The position numbers and the translations under genes were made by a program. A DNA stretch of 64,000 nt from Cladobotryum mycophilum. Taxonomy: Eukaryota > Ascomycota > Sordariomycetes > Hypocreales > Hypocreaceae. Location: positions 2,170,001-2,234,000 of the forward strand of contig CM071590.1 of NCBI GenBank assembly GCA_036429605.1, in the 5' to 3' direction. Shown piece by piece: positions 12,901-25,421 of the stretch (the first letter of the stretch is position 1; each line of letters starts with the position of its first letter). The notes under the pieces are model-generated. The model was not told the DNA's origin. It ran no database searches and saw only the letters and a program-made list of their open reading frames with translations.

Positions 12901-13516
12901 CACACGGCCGATTCTGCTTGTCATCCCACGAGGCCACTGCAAAAAGGGACCCATGGTGCCATGGAGGGATCCATGGAATGGCGGGGCATTTTTCTTTCAC
13001 GCGCTACAGATGCTACAGATGGAGGGTCCGGTTTCCGCAGGGTCGCCATGCAGCACTAAACACTTGTTTGTACTAGTTTTCTCCCTATCTTATCGATATA
13101 CCCCAGTTTGTCTGTCCTCTGTGAGGCGCTAGAGGTTTTCCTGAATGGGGCGTCCAGGATTTGTGTTCTGCAGGTACTGTCAGTGAGGATAATACATACT
13201 ACATACAGTTCGAGATTCCTTCTGTCAGCACCCGAATATAGACTGTGCAAACGGTCGCCAAAAAGGAGCCGAATGTGCAAAGAAAAAAACAACGCACAGT
13301 CATGAAACGAGTTTCGCCCCAACAAAGTCCCCGTATCTTTTCTGTAGGCCTTACTGGTTTGTTTGTAGGTGGAGCCTCACCGTTCTGAGCAACCAAGGAC
13401 AACTACGGTCAACCCGACCGAGCCTTCTTCTTTCTGTTTGCCCGTACGTGCGTATTGTAGGTACTTGTAGCAGCCATGCCTTCCCCCGTATCCATCCCTG
13501 AACGACTTCAACCTCG

Positions 13517-13567
13517 TCCTCTTCCTCTTCCTCTTCCTCTTCCTTCTCTTTCTTCTCCTCCTCCTCC
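13517..13567. repeat. (CTTCCT)n / CTC-rich microsatellite
   Basis: An imperfect hexanucleotide CTTCCT tract grading into CTC repeats. It is pyrimidine-rich on the plus strand, 0.65 kb upstream of the F-box start codon. Confidence 0.9.
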
Positions 13568-14207
13568 ATTTCCACCACGTTCTTGTGATCAGCTACCGTC
13601 CACTGCCTGCTACCGTTGCTTTATTGTGTGGTATGGGCCTTGCAGCCACAGACAACGCCTTTCGTTCCGCCCCGTTGTCGTGATTGTGGTTGAGGTAGCC
13701 TCCCTCCCTGGTGGTGGTTTGGTGACCTTGGTCCGCTGACCACCCCGCGACACCACCCGCGCGTGCCCGCTGACCTCGGTGCAGTGGGCTCTTGATCAAC
13801 CTCGTGCTCTGTTGGCGACATCGGTATTTCTGCCTCTCGAATTTATTATCTGAGCTTCTTCAAAGCCGAGACACAGGAAGCTTGTTTTGCAAAGCAGAAA
13901 CAACATATGAGACAAGCCTCAACCATTATGAATTGAACTTTTTGTGAAATTTTTTTTACTTTCACTTGTCTTCAACGACCACTTCCAGACCCCGCCACAC
14001 CGTTGTCCCCTCGCCGATAGATCCAAGACAACCCAACGAACAGATGCCCAGCATCTACGAGACGATCTCCTGAGCTCCATACTTGATTTAGGAGGGAATA
14101 CTTGACCCTTGGCAGGGAAAAGGAGGCCAAGGTCACCTGAGAGAGAGAAAAATTACACGTGCGAAAAAGCAATACTGCAATTTTACAAGGTTCCCGCTGC
14201 CGAAACC

Positions 14208-16274
14208 ATGGCGGAATCTGTCAATGTCATGCCCAGCCATTTGGGTTTGAACGGCGAGGACCAGGCCACGACTCCGCCTGAAGTACCTCTCAAGGGCAGA
14301 GCTCGACAACGGATTCTTCGTGGCATGCAACGAATTTCCTCGTCTCCCTCTCTCTCTGGACTTCGCCGTTCCAAGTCAGTCGGCAGTCCATATCGAACCC
14401 GAAGTACACTGTCTTGTGTAAGTCTGGCAGCAACGGGGCTTCCTCAGACACCAAACACGGGCAGGTCAACAACACCACAACCATCTCCTCTGAGCATGGC
14501 AAGTGCGGCGACTTCGGCCGATACGGCTGCCTCTTCTGAATTTCCATTCGAAGATGAATTTGAAGAGCCTCTAGCAATCCGAAAGGTCAACCATAGCCGC
14601 CCTACTACATCGCCGGCTACCATACCACTCCCAGCCGAGCTTATGTCTTCAAAGCAAGACGGACAGGCAAAAACCCGTTCCTCTTCTAAACTTGTCCAGA
14701 AACCCGATTTTCATTTCTGGGACAACATGCCAGATGAGCTCCGTGTGTACATCTTCTCCTTTCTCCGCCCCAAGGAATTGGTAAGGGCATCCATAATTAG
14801 CAAAACGTTTTATAGCTTTTGCTTTGATGGTCAGCTATGGACCTCTCTCGATGCGTCTGAATTCTACCAAGATATTCCAGCCACTTCTCTTTCCAGGATC
14901 ATCGCCGCTGCTGGCCCCTTTATCAAGGATTTGAATCTCAGGGGGTGCGTCCAGGTTGAACACTACAAGCGGACAGAGGTTATTGTCAAGTCGTGCCAGA
15001 ATCTCATGAACGCCACACTTGAAGGGTGCCGAAACTTTCAGAAGAACACTCTTCATAACCTTCTAAGAAGTAACGAAAAGCTGGTCAACCTCAACTTGAC
15101 AGGGCTCGCGGCGGTATCCAACACATCCTGCAAGATCATCGCCGAGTCTTGTCCCCAGCTCGAGAGTTTTAATGTGTCGTGGTGCCAAAAAGTAGAAGCT
15201 CGAGGACTCAAGGCTATTATAGATTCGTGCACAAAATTGAGGGATCTTCGTGCTGGTGAGGTCAGGGGCTTCGATTGTGTCGCAACCGCCGAGTCCATCT
15301 TCAAGACAAATCGCCTCGAGAGACTTGTTCTTAGTGGATGCTCCGAGCTAAACGACGAGACCTTGAAGATTATGATGCATGGCGTTGATCCGGAAATCGA
15401 TATTTTGACCGGCCATCCCGTCGTGCCTCCACGCAAACTTCGTCACCTGGATTTGAGCCGTTGTGTTCGCTTGACCAGCAATGGCGTCAAGCATATCGGC
15501 CACGTTGCGCCAGACTTGGAAGGGTTGCAACTCTCGGGATGCAAGTCATTGACTGACGCGGCTCTTGAGCCCATCCTAGCTTCTACTCCTCGGCTTACCC
15601 ATCTTGAGCTGGAGGACCTGGAGGAAATCACCAATACGCTTTTCTCAGAGCATCTCTCAAAAGCTCCATGCGCAAGCAAGTTGGAGCATCTTTCTTTGAG
15701 TTACTGCGAAAACATTGGGGATTTGGGTATGCTTCCTGTTATGCAGAACTGTGTGCGATTGAGAAGCGCCGACCTCGACAACACGAGAATCAGTAACTTG
15801 GTGCTTGCAGAAGCAGCATCTATGGTCCTGAAGCGCTCCAAACGCTCTATGGATGCCGACACTCGACCAAGGGTAACACTGCAGTTGGCGGTTTACGATT
15901 GCCAAAACGTTACCTGGACCGGGATCAGAGAGGTCTTATTCCGGAATGCCCAGATTCGACCTGCTGCAGGTCAGACTGATCGAGTAACTTATCCTACGGA
16001 AGTAATTGGGCTCAAGTGCTTTTACGGCTTTCAAATGACCGTTGATGAACATCAGAAGCGAGTTCTTCGTGGCAACCTCGCTGCTGCGAGCAGATTGGAG
16101 AAGAAATGGGCTGATTATATGCAAGCAAATGAAGAAGCTGGTGTAGGGGGTTTAGGCTCTCGCAGACGCAGGCGTCGAGCAAGAGAGGCTCAGACTCTTC
16201 ACTTGAATGAAGAGGATGGAGGCATTGTTGGTCGCCGTCGGGCTAGGACTTTAGGGTCTTGCTCCATAATGTGA
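14208..16274 (+). CDS. F-box / leucine-rich-repeat protein with C-terminal CaaX box
   Basis: Probable substrate receptor of an SCF (Skp1-Cullin-F-box) ubiquitin ligase. The frame is open upstream to 14109, but the first ATG is 14208 in a strong ACCATGG context, giving a 688-residue intronless product. Residues 1-165 are Ser/Thr-rich and disordered. The F-box is near 168-205 (MPDELRVYIFSFLRPKELVRAS). At least ten leucine-rich repeats of the Cys-containing type follow, to about residue 560 (for example DLNLRGCVQ, SFNVSWCQKV, HLDLSRCVRL, GLQLSGCKSL). The tail is polybasic (about 646-683) and the last four residues are CSIM, a classic CaaX prenylation signal with Met favouring farnesyl. The layout resembles the FBXL2/FBXL20 and GRR1 groups; I cannot decide orthology. 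Confidence 0.85.
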   Translation: MAESVNVMPSHLGLNGEDQATTPPEVPLKGRARQRILRGMQRISSSPSLSGLRRSKSVGSPYRTRSTLSCVSLAATGLPQTPNTGRSTTPQPSPLSMASAATSADTAASSEFPFEDEFEEPLAIRKVNHSRPTTSPATIPLPAELMSSKQDGQAKTRSSSKLVQKPDFHFWDNMPDELRVYIFSFLRPKELVRASIISKTFYSFCFDGQLWTSLDASEFYQDIPATSLSRIIAAAGPFIKDLNLRGCVQVEHYKRTEVIVKSCQNLMNATLEGCRNFQKNTLHNLLRSNEKLVNLNLTGLAAVSNTSCKIIAESCPQLESFNVSWCQKVEARGLKAIIDSCTKLRDLRAGEVRGFDCVATAESIFKTNRLERLVLSGCSELNDETLKIMMHGVDPEIDILTGHPVVPPRKLRHLDLSRCVRLTSNGVKHIGHVAPDLEGLQLSGCKSLTDAALEPILASTPRLTHLELEDLEEITNTLFSEHLSKAPCASKLEHLSLSYCENIGDLGMLPVMQNCVRLRSADLDNTRISNLVLAEAASMVLKRSKRSMDADTRPRVTLQLAVYDCQNVTWTGIREVLFRNAQIRPAAGQTDRVTYPTEVIGLKCFYGFQMTVDEHQKRVLRGNLAAASRLEKKWADYMQANEEAGVGGLGSRRRRRRAREAQTLHLNEEDGGIVGRRRARTLGSCSIM

Positions 16275-17422
16275 CGGATTTCGAGCACATCACGTACGAG
16301 CGTCTTATTTGGAGTTCACTGTCGACTCTGATGGTTTAGCGGGCATTCGGGCATCTTGGATAAATGGATTGGATCTCTTTTTGGTGTTATGTGAGCATGG
16401 AATACTCAGACTGAAAGACTTGTGGGGTTAATGGCGTTCAGATGTAGGCTATAAAGGAAGAATGTTCAGAGGCTGTTTTTTTTTTGTTTGAAGACTTTAA
16501 AGATGATGCATTGTTTACACGGGTTTGAGTTTGTGAAGAGGTCTTATAAGGAGCACCCCATTTAGAACTTTTTATTCGAGACGTTACAGACACATAGTCC
16601 TTAGAGTCTAGATCATTGAAAAAGTTACTTTTTGCATGAGCATCTCGTCACAAATGAGCTTTCAATGTGGTAGAATCTGGTCTATCCCATTCACCTTGAG
16701 CGGCAATTGATGCCAGTGTCTTTACTGCGTTTCTCAGTGCGATCTTCGATTCACCCCACGGTAGCCAGCACTTCTGACAGGGTTGTGTATATTCACTCTC
16801 ATCATAAACCCTCCCTGCACAAACATGGACTTGCAAAGACGACCTATAGAAAGATCTTCAACATGGGGATGGATGCATGCATGATGTATCACTATGCAAA
16901 CACGATCCGATAGGATCCCAACCCATGAATCTTTCTTTCTGATCAGCCGGGACCCCCCCTTACTTAGGACTGACGTGGCAAGTCGCAACGCCTCTCGGGA
17001 GTAGAGGTAGCAAACCAACCACTCCGTCGGATTCGGTCTGACTGCCCTATATTGGATATCAAAGCAGCAACCCGCACCGGTCTGATACTCGTTACCCGAA
17101 AGACAAAAAAAAACGTCAAATAAGGATCTTATTCGAGCAAGGAATAGGGTCTAGGTCTGTGCTGGGCCAATCAAGTCGGTCCCCAACCGAATTCTTCTTC
17201 AGCCCGGTTGGTTGAAGACGTTTAGCGCAAGGCAAACTGCTTCTCTTTCTTTTAGCTTGTTGGTCGACGCGGCATCGGGGGGGGGATGAAGAGGAAGGAT
17301 TCTCCAGTTTTGATTTCGCTTAGTAGAACCTAGAGTAGACAGACACTTTTTTTTGTTGGTTTGAGTTGCGTTGTTCTCCCTTTCGAGAGAGGGTCATCCA
17401 ATGGTAACCTGCAGGTTGGATC

Positions 17423-17437
17423 TTTTTTTTTTTTTTT
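17423..17437. repeat. poly-T tract (15)
   Basis: Homopolymer of 15 T on the plus strand, in noncoding sequence. Confidence 0.9.
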
Positions 17438-18115
17438 GAGGCTATCGTTGGGAGACGTGGGGGTTACACTTTGAGAGGGGGAGGGGGGCAAACCTGCATA
17501 CCGAGTTATGTAGCAGCCCGGATGTTGCTTCTATATCAAGACATTTTTCTTCCTTTGGAATGTGCATATATGTACTCTGTAGGAAAACCAACAAGCGAGA
17601 GAGAGCGGGAAACAGAAAAGCAGGGATGACATTTCTTTGTGGATTGTCAAAGAAGCCTTCTTTTTCTCTCTCTCTCTCTTCCTTGTCTCTGCGGAGAGCA
17701 GGGGGGCTACCCACGTGTTGGTCTTGTCTTTCGGCTTTGCCTAAATAAATAAATGAATGCCCTGTTGGTTGTGTATGTGTTTGTGTTCCCGAAATCCATT
17801 TAGATTAGATGGATATTGGTTTTCTCATGCACACACGCAGTTGCCTTGGGGGGTTTTTTCTCTCTAGAGTTTCTGCAAGATCCAGTTTTTGCGACCGGGG
17901 GGGGGGCGAAGGGATCTGGAACGACGGTGAACAAGTGTCTATCCGAACGCCTTACATGGTGTTGTTGGTTGTCCTCCCTCTTCCCCCTCCCCAACTCAAG
18001 ATGCAAGTTGAATCGTTAGCGATCCACAACGCTGAAGACCATGACTTGAAGATGGGACATGCCCATGCCCATGCACTCCTTCGGAAGTATAATGACAGTG
18101 CAGTGGGCTTCGGAT

Positions 18116-18132
18116 CACACACACACACACAC
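18116..18132. repeat. (CA)n microsatellite
   Basis: About eight CA units in noncoding sequence. Confidence 0.9.
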
Positions 18133-18228
18133 CCTTACCGGCGGCTCCCCCGTCCTGCAATTATGATTGATTGCATGTCAAGTTCCAGGCCTTGTTGTTG
18201 GCGTGATGATACCTAGGTAGTCATGTGG

Positions 18229-18249
18229 TCTCTCTCTCTCTCTCTCTCT
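18229..18249. repeat. (TC)n microsatellite
   Basis: About ten TC units in noncoding sequence. Confidence 0.9.
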
Positions 18250-18783
18250 TTGTCGGAGCGCACACTCCCACTTACTAGAAGCATTCCTTCCTTACCCTGG
18301 ACCAACACGTGGCGACGAAAGATGCAGATATTTTGGCGAGTGTGCATGATCAAACTAAAAATGTCATGGTTACAGGCCGCGAAGAATGCTTGGCATTACG
18401 CATGGGATGCGGCCCTGCACGGTCGAGCCTCATATGTCCTTGGTTGTTGCTGTTGTTGTAGCAAACTTCGCTTCAACGCACAAAGAATTAGATAAATAGG
18501 TGGTTGTTGTTTTTTGGTGTTGGTCCTAGCCAATTTTTGTGAAATAGTCATAGTAATTCCGCTCCAACGGTGGCGACTGCGGAATCCAGTAGGTACCATG
18601 TACCCATAGCTGAAACAAAGACCATACTATTACCTAAAACATACTAGTTTACTCGCTTCGTTGCAACTCAAAACTTTCTCGGCCGCCCCTTCCGGCAGCT
18701 TCGGGGGAATGAAACCAGCTTTCGTTGCTTTTCATGCTTTCCTCATACAGTACCGCTTACTAACGGTATCTTGTGATGTGATG

Positions 18784-18812
18784 TGTTGCTGTTGCTGTTG
18801 CTGTTGCTGTTG
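18784..18812. repeat. (TGTTGC)n microsatellite
   Basis: Nearly five units of the hexamer TGTTGC. It gives a poly-Gln frame on the minus strand that is not part of a gene. Confidence 0.9.
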
Positions 18813-19143
18813 GTGGTGGTAACTTTGAAACAAACATGTGCATGGACATCGGAGTTGTTTAAAATATGCTGGTAATTCTGCAGCGGGGCATGAAGAATCA
18901 TTGCTGCCCTCTCTCAAGTTCAGATCATCTACATGTACTCCGTAATACTCGAGACCCAGAAATGCCAAAAGTAATCAAGATCATTTTCAAGATGCACTAA
19001 ACCAAAACAGTCCTTCAACCGCGGCTCAAAAAAGAAGGACCCTGAAAGAAAACGCTACAACCACCGAGGCTTTGATCATAATTACTTGTACAAATGAAAC
19101 GATCATCCTCCCAAATTCTGTTGTAGTGTACTCCGTATACATT

Positions 19144-19167
19144 ATACATACATACATACATACATAC
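19144..19167. repeat. (ATAC)n microsatellite
   Basis: Six ATAC units, immediately after a TACTCCGTA 9-mer. Confidence 0.9.
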
Positions 19168-19409
19168 TACTTAACCTAGTAGGCAGTACCTCTACTGCAT
19201 ATTGCATGCTTTAGATAAAGTGCTGCTCTGACAACTAAATCCCATGCATGGCCCAAGCAAACCTGGGACCGAAACTCAAAGCCTGATCTGCATCATCTGG
19301 CATCCATCACACCACTACAACTTGAAGCAAAGCATAAACTCGCTTTGAAGCGCCGGACACGTACTAGCGCCATATTCCACTTCAGCCCAGCATCTATCCT
19401 TGAACAAAG

Positions 19410-20265
19410 ATGCCTCTCGAGACAATCTACGTCGTTCGCCATGGGGTAAAGTTGACATTCCTCCTTCTCCTCCCCCCACCCACTGCAGACAATGGCGTCA
19501 CGAGGCTGAAAGTCCCTTCTGTATTGACCATTGCTATTGTCACTTTTCCAGTTCCGCAGCGGTTGGTCCGTCGACCCCGTTACCGGAACTTACTCTTCTT
19601 CATTCCCATCACCAACAGGCATACCGGTGGACCCTGCTCTCACCGCCCATGGCGTCGAGCAAGCAAACGAGCTTGGCCACCACCTGATGACCTTGGATCC
19701 TCCAGTCGAGGCAGTGTATTCCAGCCCGTACTACCGCTGCTTGCAAACCATAACACCATTTGTCGAGCTGCAAACCCAGCGTCGCGCTCAGCTTAGCGAG
19801 GCCTCTCAGGATGCTGTTGCTGTTGGTGGCGTCAGTGATATTGACAAGGCGGCCGCCGCCGTGACGACCATTCGCCCGGAATATGGACTATGCGAGTGGT
19901 TCGGATCTGCACCCTTTGAACATCCCGGCCCGGCACCCCCAACTCTTCTCAAGTCCATGTTTCCAGCCTGGGACGAGACCTACGCGCCGACTCTGTACCC
20001 CTCTACGAGAGGCGAGACGTTAGCCCAACTCGAGCAACGATTAACGGAAACGATGCAAAGCATCATTGATCAATGTGACTCACAAGGAAGGCGAGCTGTG
20101 GTGTTGTGCACACACGCAGCAGTCGTCATCATGTTAGGTCGAATCCTCACGGGGCAGTTCCCCGAATCCGTCGATGTTGACGACTTTCACGCCTTTACCT
20201 GTGGACTGAGCGTTTACCGCCGAGGCCCGTTACCGACAACGGTTTCTAGTACGTTTGTTGTTTAG
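19410..20265 (+). CDS. histidine phosphatase (phosphoglycerate mutase-like) family protein
   Basis: Member of the histidine phosphatase superfamily. Exon 1 is 19410-19445 (only 12 codons, ending in the catalytic RHG) and exon 2 is 19552-20265; the 106-nt intron runs from GTAAAG to TTTTCCAG. The product is 249 residues. The phosphate-pocket signature VVRHGFRSGW spans the splice junction. The later elements are DPALTAHGVEQANELG, the YSSPYYRCLQT motif, and the second catalytic His in CTHAAVV near residue 195. This pattern matches the small fungal branch related to the phosphatase-like domain of the TFIIIC subunit Tfc7 rather than glycolytic phosphoglycerate mutase. The substrate cannot be inferred. 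It stands alone, with large noncoding gaps on both sides. Confidence 0.85.
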
Positions 20266-23200
20266 CCCATAGTTTGCTCACTATTGGTTTCGCCAAAAAT
20301 AGGCATAGTGTTTTAACAAGTCATCCATCGTAGGGAATTCGGCCACCAGTCCTGTCGGGAGCTGGGCTTGCGAAGCCAACAGTGACTGCAGCTTCCTGAG
20401 TGGCGGTGCGGAGAGAGGCTGGTATGTTGATGATCCCCCTCCCCAAAAAAATGCTTGGCTTATCATGTCTATTTTTGAGATTACTGATACTCGAGGTAGG
20501 AGGTTCGTGGGAGACGAAGAGTTTCCAGGGACTGGCTCCATGTCTCAGGCCTCCGCACATAAGCTGTAGAAAAAAGCATTCATCAAATATCATTGTCAAG
20601 TGGGTTGAATAAGAGCCGATGGAGAAGTCTCACCGTTGCTTACGCAGACGATAACAACTCCATCGCTTCTCAAAGGGCGTGGTTCTCTCGAACAACATCG
20701 ACAACGCTATCTAGGCTAGACGTGTAGAACTTTTACATTTGCGGGCGTTTGTAATGGAGACGAGTCTTTGTGGGGGTCTCAAATGGCCGTCAGCTGGACG
20801 GACAGTCATAAGCGAAGTGCTGACTAGTACAAGTAAATCGATCGCGAATGTACGAGAAGCAATGATAGATGAGACCAAAACATTCTGCTAGCTAGCCATG
20901 TCTTCTCCAGAGTCTTCGGATGACAGCCCTACTGTATCGGAACCAAGTCTCGTCCATTGTTTGTAGCAGGTGTCAGCAGAGGGCCCCTGCGTCGGTCATT
21001 GCCAGATGTTTGACCTTTGGTGGACACAGGTCCGTTTTCTGTCTCATCATACAAGTATTGCGACAAAAATGGGGCGCAGGGACAAAGGGTGATTGCAGTC
21101 GACGAAGACATCTCATCTTGATGTGCATATTCTCCACTCCCTGCGCAAGCATGGAGTAGGGAGGAGGATGCACAGCGATCCTGGCTTGGGAAGAGCCATT
21201 TCCCGAAGCTGCATATTTCTGCATTGCTGCGAGTTGCGTCCAATGATAACATGTTTGAGAGGACCATTTGAAATTACCCATGTAGGATATGATGTCAAAA
21301 GGTCTTACCTTTACAGTGTGCAGGCAAGCAGAGCGATAATTTTCCTTGCCGACCAAGGTTCCGTATCACAGTAGTGTCCGCAGTGGAGAATACGTTGAAA
21401 GAAGAGAGACAGGCAGTCCACACACATTGGCCACAAGGGGTGATGTGATTCTCAATGGCTCAAACCCCCTTGCCCTCAGGCCGCCTTTTTTCCCTTTCTC
21501 TCTCAAATCGTCATGCCCCTGCTTGCCTTGCATGGATAACCCGCAACGTGGAGGCCTTGTCACTTGACTTCTTCTTCGCATGGGTCGCTTAAAGAAGCGA
21601 TGAACGATCCACGAAAGGAAGGTTTTTATCAGACCGCCACCCTTGCCAGGTCTGTTCTGTGTTTTTCATTTGCGGAGATTTTCTGCTTACCGATGACATT
21701 CCGGCAAACACAAAACAGATGAAGATTGATTGTTTTTAATCAAGAAAATCTTTGCTTGGTGCGCCATGATTTCCACAAACTTCACCCTACATAGAGAGGG
21801 GGACGCAAGGGAACCAATTCAAGAGGTGTGTTGGCTCGTAGAGATTCAACCAAAAAAATAGTGATCATCTTGGGGAAAAAAATGACAGAAATTTGTGATA
21901 CGGCGCCCTTGAAGACCGAGAAGCAAAGAGACCGGCGGCGGCGTGTTCCAAGATGGTGGCGAGATCTGTTTCTGTCTGTGTTGGCCAGCTCAGGAGTTTC
22001 GGGGTCGATCTCATCCGGACAATTTTCATCATTTTTTTCTTTTCTTTCCCCTCTTTGCCCTCTTTTTTTTTCTTTTTCTTTTTTTCTTTTTCATTAGAAG
22101 CAAGGGAGACGCATGAGGGACACCATTGTATCATCATGAATGCCCCTACTGCAGAAGGGAGGAGTCGTTGACTCTTGGTGGTGCGCGGAGGGGCGACAAT
22201 TCGCTTCAAGAACGGGAAAGCGATGCTCCTTGAACTAGCAAATGTCTAATTTGATTTGTCTTGGATGGGCAACCAACAACGACACACGATGGTTAGAAGA
22301 GAAGTACTTGTAGCAGTAGTAGTAAGAGAAAAAAGCAAAACATGAGCGAGCGAGTGAGTGGGTGAGCCTGGGAATGATGGTGCGTGCGCGATGTTGTTGT
22401 TGGAGGAAACTAGGTGGGCTCTGGAGGTTGCTCGGAGAAACATTTGAGGCTTGTCCATGTCTGTGGGTATGTCTGTTCTCAACACGACTCCAGGCACCGC
22501 AAGGCACGCAAGGCCACCACAAGGCTTCCTTAGTAAGGAGCCTGCTTATTATAGTTCTTTGTGCTCACCAAAAGCGGATAAGTTAGGGACCTTCCTCGGG
22601 CCTAGTTTCAGGGCAGGAAGAGAGCGAAAGAGCGAGAGACTGAGTGATTGGCCCTTTCCTCATGACATGTGTTAAAAAACGGCGGCAGTTTCGAAGTGCA
22701 TGATGTGCATAATGTGCAAATTGCATTTACGCTAAAGTCATGAGCTAATACTCGCAGTGAGGGATGGATAAAAATTTTCCCTTACTTCCAGCTACTGCGG
22801 AGTACTACTACTACTATTACCTTAGTAGAGGTCGGCAGTATTATTATGATTACAAGTTTTATACGCATCCAATATGGATGGCGGCTTGGCTTAACGGGTA
22901 CCGAGTACAATGTACAGGCAGCACCAACTAAAAGTACTAGAAGTATTGGCAAATATTTACGAGATAGGAAAGTCACTAGCAGCTGCCGTCTGTTGTCTCC
23001 GGGGTTGGGGAGGAATGCGCAATAAAACAAATAAATGTATGTGCTTGTTTTTTCCATGTATGTTTGTATGTATGTACGTGCTTGTATGAGATATGAGATG
23101 GCAAGATGGCAAGATGGCAAGATGGACACCTGTAAGATGATTGCCTCTTCCCTACTTGTAACTCGTCACAAAATCTGCAAGCCATTCTGCTGCACTCTGC

Positions 23201-23418
23201 ACTCTGCAAACTCTTCAAGGCACATATGCATGTCTGTCCATCTGTTGACTGCGTTGTCCCGTTCCGTAGGTACCTGGGCTGACTGAGTGACTGACTGTCT
23301 GTCTGACCAAAGAAAAGGAAAAAAAGCATATTGATGGATGTATGAAACCAATATCAGAGTGGAGGAGGGGGCCGATGGGACGGCCTTGGAACACATGACC
23401 GTGACCATGACCCGGGGG

Positions 23419-23443
23419 TGATGATGATGATGATGATGATGAT
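23419..23443. repeat. (GAT)n microsatellite
   Basis: About eight GAT units in noncoding sequence; it explains a poly-His frame on the minus strand. Confidence 0.9.
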
Positions 23444-24106
23444 AGAAAACTGCTGAAAAATAGTGGCGATTTCGGGTCAAGAAGCCCAACTGGCAGTGCA
23501 AAACGAGACCTGCCGTCTGTTCTTTTTGTCCAATTGACGCCGCAGACGCCGTTTGTTACACAATATTACTAGCATCGAACGTTGATCGTTCTCCCTTGCC
23601 TTATACTTCCTTTTTTCTCTTTCGCTCGCAGTGAGCTGATTTCAACTGTCAATTTCTCATCACGAAATACAAAGCAAAAAGGGACCTCCTCAGTACGCCG
23701 ATGAACAACGGGCACAGCCAGCCCGGTTTTGAAGCCTCCAACGCTTTTCAAGGCAAGGGCAGCCCGTCAGACCTTGTTCATCGTTCGTTCCACGCCATCG
23801 ACCGCATCCGGTTAAGCGTGACAAGGGGGAACCTTGGTTGAACTCCCCGCCCCTTGCGAGGCAGGCAATAACGACGGGTACGTACCTCCACCGTCCAACC
23901 ATCCACCATGGCAAAAAGTCGCCAAACCTCTAACGCAACCTCCCCTCCAACAAAAAAGCAACAACAACAACAACACACCAAGAGAAAAAGCACATCTACC
24001 TACGTACACACTACTTCACTACGGAGAACATCCCACGCTTGTGCCAGGGCACAGTCCATCCCCGACAGTGACCAACCCTGCTGGAAAGAAAGAAAAAAAA
24101 ACGACA

Positions 24107-24199
24107 ATGTCTGACGCTGCCGCCTCCGCCCCGTTGCCAAATCCTGCGCTAACACTCTTTCCAACGTCGTACAACGCCTCGGCTCAACCCAGCCGATGA
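24107..24199 (+). other. candidate small open frame (30 codons)
   Basis: An ATG in an A-rich leader-like context (AAAAACGACAATG) opens 30 codons with an N-terminal look, beginning MSDAAASAPLPNP, and then stops. The frame is also open upstream to 23834. It could be a uORF, the first exon of a spliced gene, or noise. No downstream exon could be joined with confidence. Confidence 0.2.
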
Positions 24200-25400
24200 T
24201 AGCGATGGCATGTTGTGGGCATTGACCAGGCGCTATTGATCCATGATGAATCATTCTTTCAACGGGTGCTATGGATATAGTAAAGGGAAAACGTGGACCG
24301 GAAAGAGATTGAGAAAGAACAAGCGAAGGAACGAAAAGAATTGGTGAGCACGGAACCGAGCTTCCGAGATGCTTCAACCGAATGAATCAAACTTCTATCG
24401 AGTTGTTGCCCTTGAAAGATAAAGGGTAGGCTTGACCTGACTCAACAGCAACCACAACAGCTCTTGAGCCGTGTCCTAATCTCTTCATCTGCCCTGCATC
24501 TGCAGCATCATCAGACACGCAGAAACTAGCCGTCGCATCTTGTCGCAAAAAAGAAAGCTTAGTGGACAGATAGGATGGCCCTTGAATGGCCCTTTGCTCA
24601 TGGATGCCCTCCCTCCCCAATGTCCATGGTACTAGCTAGGTACACCTCGCACCCGCAGTAGTTCGCTGTCGACTGGGTCTTGGCAGCTCAGGACCCTCCA
24701 CAAGCCTCCAGCCGTCGGGTTACCTGTCAGATCTCGTTCGTTTTTCCTCTGCCGTCCCAGGCGCGGCGTGCCCAGCCAAAGACCAGGCCTCGCTCCCTGG
24801 GCATAGCTTAGCCAACCAAACCCAGCCTAGCATCCCATCCCCTCCCGCAGATCATTTTTTGACTCCACGTCAAAGTCGGCAACCTCGTCAATGCCCACTC
24901 CCCACAAACCTCGCTGCTCCGCCCAATCGTGGTCGGCGTGTGGTAACCATCGAGCAAAACATGTGTTGTGATCCACTTCCAGGGTCGAGTGACTCGAGTC
25001 CGCTGTGGTGCTTGGACCGTCATCCCATGGGAGGAGCACATTTTCCGCATAATTCTTTCACAAATACGCAAACCTGCGGCCTCGTGCGTCCACCGAGCAC
25101 ACAAATCATTGGTAGGTACAGGCATGGCAACCCCCCCGGTGAGTGTTGGTCCCGTCAGTGTCCAGTTTCTCGGGACGCTCACTCTTGGTCTTGCCCTTTC
25201 CTGACAAATGCATGAGCCTGCATCCCTTGTGTCGAGAATTTATTAAACAGTGTATGCATATACGGACTTCTCCGGATGTATCCCCGACATCGAGGTTACT
25301 ACTCCTTTGAAGTTGATGGCAGTTTCGTCTGAAAGGGTAAATCCCGGTGCCTGAATGGAAAGCTACCGTCGTATCCCTTGATGGCACACGACCTGCCTTG

Positions 25401-25421
25401 CTGCTGCTGCTGCTGCTGCTA
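25401..25421. repeat. (CTG)n microsatellite
   Basis: Seven CTG units, followed by degenerate CTA/CGA triplets. Confidence 0.9.

Larger units (their letters stand above)
9347..14207. other. 4.9 kb gene-free divergent region
   Basis: This spans from the PAS kinase start (minus) to the F-box gene start (plus). Open frames are short, contradictory between strands and mostly repeat-driven. It contains a (GAA)n tract, a (CTTCCT)n tract and one TACTCCGTA 9-mer at 12815-12823. It should hold both promoters and long 5' leaders, and possibly noncoding transcripts. I found no gene I could support. Confidence 0.6.
16275..19409. other. 3.1 kb intergenic region rich in microsatellites
   Basis: This lies between the F-box gene and the histidine-phosphatase gene, both on the plus strand. 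It holds poly-T, CA, TC, TGTTGC and ATAC tracts and two TACTCCGTA 9-mers. No frame in either strand looks like a protein family. Confidence 0.6.

Noticed and set aside
22976..23501. Frames with His-rich and Cys-rich stretches
   Set aside because: They are produced by GAT and other simple repeats; no conserved pattern.
24808..25215. Overlapping frames of about 120 codons on both strands
   Set aside because: Both strands are open in several frames, the translations are low-information, and no splice structure or domain is seen.
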